Of a stretch of DNA of 64,000 bases, positions 7,471 to 14,043 are shown piece by piece (positions within the stretch are counted from its first letter, which is position 1; the number at the start of each line of letters is the position of its first letter). The DNA lies in contig NZ_JACCAA010000001.1 of the NCBI RefSeq assembly GCF_013408415.1, forward strand, positions 930,001-994,000, given 5' to 3'. The notes under the pieces were generated by a model that searched no databases, had not been told where the DNA came from, and worked only from the letters and a program-made list of their open reading frames with translations. This stretch comes from Nocardioides daedukensis (GTDB lineage: Bacteria; Actinomycetota; Actinomycetes; Propionibacteriales; Nocardioidaceae). Made by a program: the position numbers and the translations under genes.

Positions 7471-8784
7471 ATGGCGCGCACAGTGGTGATCGGCGGAGGC
7501 TTCGGGGGCATGGCCACCGCGGCACGCCTGGCAAAGCTCGGGCAAGAGGTCACCCTCGTCGAGCACCGCGACCGTCTCGGTGGCGCGATGGGCACCATCG
7601 AGGAAGAGGGCTTCACCTGGGACGCCGGTCCGTCGATGACGCTGCTGCCCGGCGTCGTGCGCGACCTGTTCCGCAAGTCCGGCCGGCCACTCGAGCGCGA
7701 GATCGACCTGATCCCGCAGGAGATCCTGCGCGAGCACCACTTCGAGGACGGCTCGGTGCTCAAGCTCCCCGGCGGTTCACGGGCCGCCCAGATCGATGCA
7801 TTCGACGGGCTCGGGGCCGGCCTCGGCCAGAAGTGGATCGATCACGTCGACTCCTTCACCGAGGACTGGGAGGTGATCCGGCGCGAATATCTCGAGCGTC
7901 CCTGGCTGCCGGATCTTGCCGGCAAGGACGTGACCTCCCGGATCTTCACCCGTGAACACCTGGCCAAACGACTGAAGAAGGCCTTCAAGGACGAGCGACT
8001 GCGCCTGGTTGCCGGGCACCCGTTCGTCTTCGCCGGCCACGACACCCGCGATGTCCCGGCCTGGCTCGGCATGCGCGCCTATGTCGAGCAACGCTTCGGG
8101 GGCTGGAAGATCGAAGGTGGCTTCGGCCAACTCGCCGATGTCCTCGCCCAGCGCCTCACCACCCGCGGCGTGACGGTGCTGACCGGCGTCGACGTGACCG
8201 ACATCGTCCTCCGCGACGGCAGGGCAGTCGCCGTCGCGACCAGCACCGGCGAGCTGGACGCCGACGTCGTGGTCTGTGCCATCGATCCCCGCCGGATCCC
8301 CGCCCTGGCACAACACGTGCGCCGCACCATGCCGGCGCTCCCCCCGGTCGTGTGCCACGTGGGGCTGACCGGGGACGACATCCCTGACATGCCCGAGGAG
8401 ACGGTCTTCCACGGTGACCCGCTCGTGGTCGTACGCCGTTCCGGCACCGCGCCCGAGGGCGGCCAGGCCTGGACCATCTTCGGTCGCGGGCTGCTGGCCG
8501 AGGACATCGTGCTGGCCCTGGCCCGCAAGGGCACCAACATCCGCCCGAACGTCGAGGTCAGGGTCGACCGCTCCGCCCGGACGCAGGTCGAGGAGTTCGG
8601 CGCCTCACCGATGGGCGTGCTCTGGCAGGGCCGGACCACGTTGAACCACCGGATCTCCACCACGACACCGATCCCGGGGGTCTATGCGGCAGGCGCCCAC
8701 GCCGCACCGGGAGGCGGCATACCGTTCGTGGGCCTGTCCGCCGCCCTGGTCGCGCAGCAGGTCGCGCTCGACCACCCCGTCTGA
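7471..8784 (+). CDS. phytoene desaturase-like FAD-dependent oxidoreductase
   Basis: A 437-residue flavoprotein of the CrtI / amine-oxidase group. It opens with the dinucleotide-binding fold VVIGGGFGGMATAARLAKLG (GxGxxG type) and EHRDRLGG, and ends with the carotenoid-desaturase C-terminal FAD motif, here GVYAAGAHAAPGGGIPFVG. The C-terminal half binds substrate and is divergent, so the product may be a carotenoid desaturase or another isoprenoid oxidoreductase. A prenyl synthase gene 1 kb downstream is consistent with isoprenoid chemistry, but no phytoene synthase is in the window. It converges on metF with only a 7-nt gap. Confidence 0.83.
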   Translation: MARTVVIGGGFGGMATAARLAKLGQEVTLVEHRDRLGGAMGTIEEEGFTWDAGPSMTLLPGVVRDLFRKSGRPLEREIDLIPQEILREHHFEDGSVLKLPGGSRAAQIDAFDGLGAGLGQKWIDHVDSFTEDWEVIRREYLERPWLPDLAGKDVTSRIFTREHLAKRLKKAFKDERLRLVAGHPFVFAGHDTRDVPAWLGMRAYVEQRFGGWKIEGGFGQLADVLAQRLTTRGVTVLTGVDVTDIVLRDGRAVAVATSTGELDADVVVCAIDPRRIPALAQHVRRTMPALPPVVCHVGLTGDDIPDMPEETVFHGDPLVVVRRSGTAPEGGQAWTIFGRGLLAEDIVLALARKGTNIRPNVEVRVDRSARTQVEEFGASPMGVLWQGRTTLNHRISTTTPIPGVYAAGAHAAPGGGIPFVGLSAALVAQQVALDHPV

Positions 8785-8791
8785 GGGAAAC

Positions 8792-9682
8792 TCAGGCCGT
8801 GATGCTCAGGGCCTCGAAGATCTCCCGGGTCGCCTTGGACCGGTTCAACGTGTAGAAGTGCAGGCCCGGCGCACCGCCGGCAAGCATCTCCTCGCACATC
8901 TGGGTCGCGATCCGGATGCCCTCGGCGCGCAGGCCGGCCGGGTCCTCCTCGAACGGACGGAGCCGGTCGACGACCTCGGCAGGCATCTCGCGGCGGGAGA
9001 GCTCGACCATCCGGCGCATCGAGTTGATGTTCAGGATCGGCATCACGCCGGGGATGATCGGGAAGTCCACACCGGCAGCCTTCGCACGCTCCACGAGGGC
9101 GAAGTAGTCCGAGGACCGCAGCACCATCTCGGTCACCGCGAACTCGGCACCGGCGTCCTGCTTGGCCTTCAGCACCGCGACGTCGTCGTCGAGGGTCGCT
9201 GCGTCCACGTGTCCCTCGGGGAAGGCGGCCACGCCGACGGAGACGTCCGCAACCTCCTTGATCACCCTGACCAGGTCGGAGGCGTAGTCCACCCCGCCGT
9301 GGGTGCTGACCCACTCCGTCCCGGGGCCACCGGGCGGGTCACCCCGGAGGGCGAGGACGTTGTGCACTCCACTGTCCGCCAGCGAGGTGAGCACCTGCTG
9401 GATCTCCTCGACCGTGTGCCCCACGCAGGTCAGGTGTGCCATCGGGACCATCGAGGTCTCGCGGGCGATGCGACCGGTGATCGACACCGTCGTGTCGCGC
9501 GTGGTCCCGCCGGCGCCGTAGGTCACCGACACGAACGTCGGCCGGTAGGGCTCCAGGTCACGAATCGCCTGCCACAGCTGCTCCTCGCCGGCCTCGTCCT
9601 TGGGCGGGAAGAACTCGAAGGAGAAGGAGCGCTTCCCCTCCCGGATCAACGCTCCGATGCTGCGCCGCGATTCGATGTTCAT
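8792..9682 (-). CDS. metF: 5,10-methylenetetrahydrofolate reductase
   Basis: Reduces methylene-THF to methyl-THF for methionine synthesis, using FAD in a TIM barrel. The 296-residue protein has the family opening SFSFEFFPPKDE with the catalytic Glu at about residue 23, then SVTYGAGGTTRD, HLTCVGHT, NVLALRGDPPG, AAFPEGH, IIPGVMPILN and GLHFYTLNRS, all standard for MetF. The start is the ATG of MNIESRR, 6 nt after a TATGCT box; the longer in-frame start lacks support. It is divergent from the polyprenyl synthase gene, so the two promoters share a region of about 80 bp. Confidence 0.95.
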   Translation of the reverse strand: MNIESRRSIGALIREGKRSFSFEFFPPKDEAGEEQLWQAIRDLEPYRPTFVSVTYGAGGTTRDTTVSITGRIARETSMVPMAHLTCVGHTVEEIQQVLTSLADSGVHNVLALRGDPPGGPGTEWVSTHGGVDYASDLVRVIKEVADVSVGVAAFPEGHVDAATLDDDVAVLKAKQDAGAEFAVTEMVLRSSDYFALVERAKAAGVDFPIIPGVMPILNINSMRRMVELSRREMPAEVVDRLRPFEEDPAGLRAEGIRIATQMCEEMLAGGAPGLHFYTLNRSKATREIFEALSITA

Positions 9683-9688
9683 GCCGGA

Positions 9689-9694
9689 AGCATA
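9689..9694 (-). promoter_or_regulatory. -10 element of a leaderless-type promoter, metF
   Basis: TATGCT on the minus strand, 6 nt ahead of the metF ATG (9682). Confidence 0.5.
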
Positions 9695-9746
9695 GGGAGC
9701 AGCCACCGACCGGCCCACCGCTGTCCATCCAACAGACCACTGTGGC

Positions 9747-9752
9747 TATGGT
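9747..9752 (+). promoter_or_regulatory. -10 element of a leaderless-type promoter, polyprenyl synthase
   Basis: TATGGT with a 7-nt spacer to the GTG at 9760. It decides the start, because the in-frame ATG at 9748 would lie inside the -10 element. Confidence 0.5.
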
Positions 9753-9759
9753 CGGGCCC

Positions 9760-10821
9760 GTGACTGATGCAGACGCGTTCCGGGCCGGGCTCCAGGTTGC
9801 GATCGACGAGTTCCTCGACGAGCAGGCCACAAGGCTCGCCCCGCTCGGTCCCGACGCAGCGCGACTGTTGACTGCCGCACGCGAGGCGGTCACCGGCGGC
9901 AAGCGGTTCCGCGCCGCCTTCTGCCACTGGGGCTTCAAGGCCGTCTCGGATCTCCCGGCTGACCAGGAGAAGGCCTTGCTGAGGGCATGCGCGAGCCTGG
10001 AGTTCCTGCACGCCAGCGCCCTGGTCCACGACGACTTCATGGATGCCTCCGACACCCGTCGAGGCCGGCCGGCGACCCACCGCGCCTTCGAGGGCGAGCA
10101 CCGCGACGCCGGTTGGTCCGGTGATCCGGAGCAGTACGGCGCCGCCGCGGCGATCCTGCTCGGCGACCTGCTGCTCACCTGGGCGGACGAGCTGCTGCGT
10201 CGTTGCGGGTTCCCCCTCGAGCGGGTCGAGGCAGCGCTCGCCATGTTCGACATCTGCCGCTCGGAGGTCGTGGCCGGGCAGTTCCTGGACGTCTCGGTCC
10301 AGGCCCGAGGCAAGGCCGACGTCGACACCGCGATGACGGTGCTGCGCTACAAGTCGGCCAAGTATTCGATCGAGCGCCCGCTGCACATCGGCGCGGCGCT
10401 CGGCGGCGCGTCCCCTGCCGAGATCGAGGCCCTGACCGCCTTCGGCCTGCCGCTCGGCGAGGCATTCCAGCTGCGCGACGACCAGCTGGGCGTCTTCGGC
10501 GACCCGGCTGTGACCGGCAAGCCTGCGGGCGACGACCTGGTCGAGGGCAAGCGGACCGTCCTGGTCGCCCACGCCCTGGAGGCACTCGCGCCGCACGAAG
10601 GCGCCGTCCTGGACCGCTCCCTGGGCTCGGACCTCCCCCAGGACGAGGTCGCCGAGCTCCGTGCCCTGATCCGTGGCAGTGGCGCCGAGCAGCAGGTCGA
10701 GAGTCTCATCGACCAGCTCGCGGACCGCTCACGAGCCGCACTCGAGGAGGCATCGTTCCGGGACGAGGCCGTCCGCGCCCTGCGCGAGCTCTCCGCGGCC
10801 GTCACCCAGCGCGCGCACTGA
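9760..10821 (+). CDS. polyprenyl synthetase (trans-isoprenyl diphosphate synthase)
   Basis: A 353-residue all-alpha prenyltransferase condensing isopentenyl diphosphate with allylic diphosphates. The first aspartate-rich motif is ALVHDDFMDASDTRRGRP (DDxxD) and the second is LRDDQLGVFGD, followed by KPAGDDLVEGKRT; GGKRFRAAF is the IPP-binding region. A bulky residue upstream of the first motif (ASLEFLHAS) is compatible with a C15-C20 product but does not prove it. The place next to a metF-like gene matches idsA2 (Rv2173) beside Rv2172c in M. tuberculosis, as recalled. The GTG start is preferred over ATG 9748 because of the -10 box; the difference is four residues. Confidence 0.9.
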   Translation: MTDADAFRAGLQVAIDEFLDEQATRLAPLGPDAARLLTAAREAVTGGKRFRAAFCHWGFKAVSDLPADQEKALLRACASLEFLHASALVHDDFMDASDTRRGRPATHRAFEGEHRDAGWSGDPEQYGAAAAILLGDLLLTWADELLRRCGFPLERVEAALAMFDICRSEVVAGQFLDVSVQARGKADVDTAMTVLRYKSAKYSIERPLHIGAALGGASPAEIEALTAFGLPLGEAFQLRDDQLGVFGDPAVTGKPAGDDLVEGKRTVLVAHALEALAPHEGAVLDRSLGSDLPQDEVAELRALIRGSGAEQQVESLIDQLADRSRAALEEASFRDEAVRALRELSAAVTQRAH

Positions 10822-10843
10822 TCCCCTCGTCAGGGCGGGATCG

Positions 10844-11620
10844 TCAGGGCCGGATCGTGAGCGCCTGGGCCGAGGTGCCCACCGGACCGTCGAGATCGTG
10901 AATCACGCTGCTGGTCAGGCCGTGGCCGGCCGGCCCGAATGACACCGTGGTGTCGAACCCGACCCAGTCGCCGCGTGGCTGCCGGAACAGGTGAGCGGTC
11001 AGGTCGACGTTGGGGAAGGCGACCTCGCGGGGTGGGACCCGCACCGTCATCCCGTTGGAGATGTCGAGCAACCCGACGAACCGGGCCAGGTCGCTGACCG
11101 TCTCGTCCCCCGCCTCGTCCAGCAGGGGCATGTCGGTGCGCACCCAGAACTGGGCACGACCCGGGGCCGTGTGGGCGCGACGTACCTGTGCCGACTCGAT
11201 GAAGCCACCCGGCCAGACGGTGGTCGGGTCCCACGACTCCATCGTGTCCGGTGGCGGGAGCCGCGGCAGATCGCTGCCGGCCAGGGTGCCGGTGTCGAGC
11301 GACTGCACCAGCCAGGCCCGCAGCGTCACGACGGCCCGGCCGCCGGCGCTGAGGACGGCCTCGACGAGCTCGATCGTGCGCCCGGGACGCAGCACGCTCA
11401 CCGACACCTCGAACTCCCCGACCGCGATCGTGCCGAGGATGTCGTAGGAGAGCCGGGCGAGCGGCAGGGCATCGTCACGGCGCTGGTCACGATCCAGCTC
11501 GACCGCGTGCACGAGGAGACCCAGGGCCGGAGCGATGTGCTGCTCGGCCTCGTTCCAGGCACCGCTCGTGTGGCGGGTGGCCAGGAAGCGGGCGCCGTCG
11601 AGGCGTTCGAAATAGCTCAC
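10844..11620 (-). CDS. thioesterase-family (double hotdog) protein
   Basis: A 258-residue protein resembling actinobacterial TesB-like acyl-CoA thioesterases: an N-terminal half with ARFLATRHTSGAWN and LARLSYDILGTI, and a C-terminal half with VRVPPREVAFPNVDLTAHLFR and GWVGFDTTVSFG-like spacing (DWVGFDTTVSFGPAGHG), the usual shape of the acyl-CoA thioesterase family. Substrate is unknown. The GTG start (VSYFERLDG) has a good ribosome site, GGAAGGA. The gene lies 25 nt after the barstar gene on the same strand and may be read through from the upstream operon. Confidence 0.8.
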   Translation of the reverse strand: MSYFERLDGARFLATRHTSGAWNEAEQHIAPALGLLVHAVELDRDQRRDDALPLARLSYDILGTIAVGEFEVSVSVLRPGRTIELVEAVLSAGGRAVVTLRAWLVQSLDTGTLAGSDLPRLPPPDTMESWDPTTVWPGGFIESAQVRRAHTAPGRAQFWVRTDMPLLDEAGDETVSDLARFVGLLDISNGMTVRVPPREVAFPNVDLTAHLFRQPRGDWVGFDTTVSFGPAGHGLTSSVIHDLDGPVGTSAQALTIRP

Positions 11621-11645
11621 TGGGGTCCTTCCCTGCCTGGCCGGG

Positions 11646-12068
11646 TCACTCGAGCGTGGGCAGCTGCGCCAGTTCGGGCCCCGCGCCACGCAAGACTACG
11701 TCGAAGCGCGGCCCCACTCGGTCCTGGGTGCGCTCCTGGAGCACGTCGAGGAGGATGGCGAAGCTCCGCTCGTCGTCGGCTGCCAAGGTGCCCCACCCGT
11801 CCCACAGCAGCACGGTGTCCTCAGCCAGGTCGCGCAGGCAGTCGGCCAGGGCGTCGAAGTTGCGCCCGAAGTGGTCCGGGAAGCCGAGCGCGGCCCCGAT
11901 CGCGTCCAGCACCTCGGCCTTGGTCGTGGCGAGCCAGCCGTCGACGTGCCCGAACGCTCGGCCGGTACGACGTACGGTCTCGGCGACGTCCTCGGCCTCG
12001 AGCCCCGAACGCCACCGGTGCACGCCCGGAGCGACATCGCCGGCCAGGACTGCAGTGAGGCTGCTCAT
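11646..12068 (-). CDS. barstar-family ribonuclease inhibitor
   Basis: A 140-residue protein whose C-terminal part carries the barstar signature: ALGFPDHFGRNFDALADCLRD, followed by VLLWDGWG. In barstar the equivalent YYGxNLDALWDCL helix and a downstream acidic residue plug the active site of barnase. The ATG overlaps the TGA of the upstream RNase gene in an ATGA junction, so inhibitor and enzyme are made together. It would protect the cell from the RNase before export. Family is clear; the cognate pairing is inferred from the overlap. Confidence 0.92.
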   Translation of the reverse strand: MSSLTAVLAGDVAPGVHRWRSGLEAEDVAETVRRTGRAFGHVDGWLATTKAEVLDAIGAALGFPDHFGRNFDALADCLRDLAEDTVLLWDGWGTLAADDERSFAILLDVLQERTQDRVGPRFDVVLRGAGPELAQLPTLE

Positions 12069-12499
12069 CGTTGGATGCTCTCGAACGACTCGTAGTGGTT
12101 CTCGGTCCAGAAGAACTCGCCGGCCCGGCCGGTCACGATCCGTCGCGCGCCACGGTGCTCGACGCCGGGCGTCTCGACGGTGTACTCGTGATAGGTGCCG
12201 CGGGGTCGGTCCGGGAGGATCCCCTCGCGATTGCCGAAGACGATGCCGTCGCGCTCATAGGGGTAAGGGCCTCCGTCATCGATCAGCTCCAAGGTCTCGC
12301 GGGCCTCCTCCGGCAGGTCGTCCTCGTCGATCTGAGGAAGTCCGGAGTCGGGGTCGGTGGAGGCGCTGCTCGATGCACCCGCGTCCTGTCCCTCGGCGAA
12401 CCAGTCGGAGCCCTGGCCGGACAGGAACCAGAGCCCAGCCAGGAGGAGGGCGACGACCAGGGCCGCAGCCGCGCGTGGACCGGTCGCGGAGCGCCTCAC
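12065..12499 (-). CDS. barnase-like (N1/T1) ribonuclease with N-terminal membrane segment
   Basis: A 144-residue microbial RNase. Residues 9-27 (RAAAALVVALLLAGLWFLSG) form a signal peptide or anchor, so it acts outside the cytoplasm. The catalytic domain shows the barnase pattern: FGNREGILP (the guanine-binding NREG loop), GTYHEYTVETPG with the general-base Glu, GARRIVTG with the catalytic Arg, and ENHYESF with the catalytic His. All three catalytic positions are present, so it should be active. The GTG start overlaps the stop of the upstream DNA-binding protein (GTGA) and its stop overlaps the barstar start (ATGA). The linker rich in Ser, Asp and Glu is probably disordered. Confidence 0.9.
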   Translation of the reverse strand: MRRSATGPRAAAALVVALLLAGLWFLSGQGSDWFAEGQDAGASSSASTDPDSGLPQIDEDDLPEEARETLELIDDGGPYPYERDGIVFGNREGILPDRPRGTYHEYTVETPGVEHRGARRIVTGRAGEFFWTENHYESFESIQR

Positions 12500-12882
12500 A
12501 GCGCTTCGGCCTGGGCCCGTCGCTTCACCTCGGAGCCACGGTTCTCACGCAGCGCGTCGATCGGGCGACCGGGCAGGCCCATGTCGGTGTAGATCCATTC
12601 GATGCACTCGCGGTCACTCCAGCCACCGTCGTGGAACATCGTGAGCAGCCCGGGGAGACCCTTGGCGATCAGGCCGTCGTGGACGAAGAGGGCCGGCACC
12701 TTCTGACCGGCACCGGGTGAGGGCACGGCCGCGGCGAGCTCGTGCTCGCGGATCATCGTCCGGACCTTGTTCACGCTCACGCCCAGAGCTGACGCCGTCT
12801 CGGACCAGTCCAGCCATTCGCCCACCAGGGCACCCAGGTCGGACTCGGGCGTGGGGGCACTGGAGGAAGCAACATCGTTCAT
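12496..12882 (-). CDS. Rv2175c-family winged-helix DNA-binding protein
   Basis: A 128-residue protein of the Rv2175c family: WLDWSETASALGVSVNKVRTMIREHEL is a MerR/excisionase-like HTH, followed by VPALFVHDGLIAKGLPGLLTMFHDGGWSDRECIEWIYTDMGLPGRPIDALRENR, which is the family's C-terminal block. In M. tuberculosis Rv2175c binds DNA and is phosphorylated by the adjacent kinase PknL (established). Here a PASTA kinase gene lies 1.1 kb away. The N-terminal Ser/Thr-rich tail (MNDVASSSAPTPESD) is a plausible phospho-site region. The start is the ATG inside an inverted repeat (12884-12909), suggesting self-regulation. It is translationally coupled to the RNase/barstar pair. Confidence 0.9.
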   Translation of the reverse strand: MNDVASSSAPTPESDLGALVGEWLDWSETASALGVSVNKVRTMIREHELAAAVPSPGAGQKVPALFVHDGLIAKGLPGLLTMFHDGGWSDRECIEWIYTDMGLPGRPIDALRENRGSEVKRRAQAEAL

Positions 12883-12883
12883 G

Positions 12884-12909
12884 GCGCCAACTCTTCCACA
12901 TCTTGGCGC
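12884..12909. promoter_or_regulatory. inverted repeat at the start of the Rv2175c-family gene
   Basis: GCGCCAA and TTGGCGC face each other across a 12-nt spacer, beginning 2 nt upstream of the ATG at 12882. It lies where a repressor would block transcription or translation of the HTH-RNase-barstar operon. The half-site extends (AGCGCC) on one side. Function is inferred from position. Confidence 0.45.
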
Positions 12910-13050
12910 TGAACCGGCCCGTCGCACCTCCTGCCACACCCGCCCCTTGAGCATCACCGGTCACTGCGGTTACCGTCGACGGGTTGCCCGTCTGCGCCAT
13001 CGGGGTCCTCGGAACCCCGGGCACCGGGTGAGAGATGAAGGGAACCCGCA

Positions 13051-13887
13051 ATGTCTTCCCCCATTCACCGTCCCGCACGACACGCTCGACCACCCCTCCT
13101 CGGTCGCCTGGCGCGACTGGTCGCCGCCACCTCGGCCGGTGCGCTGATGTTCACCCTGTCGCCCACCCTGACCAGCCAGGCATCGGCTGAGGAGAAGCTG
13201 CCTCCGGGTCGCGACCTCGTTCCCTACACGGTCAAGGCCGGCGACACCGCCACCGGGCTCGCGGTGAGGTATCACGCCTGGACCCGGGAGCTGATCTCCT
13301 ACAACGACCTCGACGGCAACGGCCGCCTGCGGGTGGGCCAGAGGATCCAGATCCCCGTGGTCACCGCAGCTGCGCGCAAGTCGCGGACCTCCGGATCCTC
13401 CGCCACGAGCAACACGCGACAGGCGAAGCCGGCCGCACCGCGCACCCGCTCGACGTCGACCGCGTGGCAGACCCGACCCAGCAAGGCAGCGGTGCGCAAC
13501 GTCATCATCCGCACCGCCCGCGGACACGGGGTCGACCCGCAGCTGGCCCTCGCCGTCTCCTGGCAGGAAGCAGGCTGGCAGATGCATCACGTCTCCTCGG
13601 CCAATGCGATCGGGGCGATGCAGGTCCTTCCCGGGACCGGAGACTGGATGGAGGGTTACGCGGGCCGCACGCTGGACCTGCGCAACGTCTATGACAACGT
13701 CGCCGCCGGGGTTCTCCTGCTCAAGGTGCTCGGCCAGCAGACATCGAGCACGACCCACCAGGTCGCGGCCTACTACCAGGGCCTCGGTGCGGTCCGCCGC
13801 CACGGGATCTACCGCGATTCGGTGCGCTACGTGCGCAACGTGAAGGCCCTCCAGGACCGCTTGGAATCCGGCTGGGATCCCTCCTGA
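13051..13887 (+). CDS. secreted LysM / lytic transglycosylase-like protein
   Basis: A 278-residue exported cell-wall enzyme. Residues 1-47 are a signal peptide with an Arg-rich start and an Ala/Leu core ending near SQASA. A LysM peptidoglycan-binding domain follows (VPYTVKAGDTATGLAVRYHAW ... LRVGQRIQIPV), then a Ser/Thr/Arg linker and a C-terminal SLT-type domain: VDPQLALAVSWQEAGWQ with the catalytic Glu, SANAIGAMQVLPGTGDWM, and AGVLLLKVL. The order is typical of resuscitation-type muralytic enzymes. AAGGGAA precedes the ATG. It is divergent from the HTH-RNase-barstar operon and just upstream of the PASTA kinase gene. Confidence 0.9.
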   Translation: MSSPIHRPARHARPPLLGRLARLVAATSAGALMFTLSPTLTSQASAEEKLPPGRDLVPYTVKAGDTATGLAVRYHAWTRELISYNDLDGNGRLRVGQRIQIPVVTAAARKSRTSGSSATSNTRQAKPAAPRTRSTSTAWQTRPSKAAVRNVIIRTARGHGVDPQLALAVSWQEAGWQMHHVSSANAIGAMQVLPGTGDWMEGYAGRTLDLRNVYDNVAAGVLLLKVLGQQTSSTTHQVAAYYQGLGAVRRHGIYRDSVRYVRNVKALQDRLESGWDPS

Positions 13888-14043
13888 GTCCTGCCTGAGT
13901 CCTCTGCTCGGCCCCCTGTTGGGCACCGGCAGCGCCACCACGCCACGCCGACAGGCGCGCAGGACGGGTCCGCTCGTGGGTAGTCCGTAGGATTGCCCAC
14001 GGCGGATCCTTCCCCATCCAGCCGCGCGCACGGAGGTCGAACA

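Noticed and set aside
12961-13050. Possible second c-di-AMP riboswitch before the LysM/transglycosylase gene
   Set aside because: A small GGGGTCC/GGAACCCC hairpin and GGGTGAG are present, but the conserved CGACAGCT-ACC-GGTAGGCG part seen at 53.5 kb is missing, and the leader is too short.
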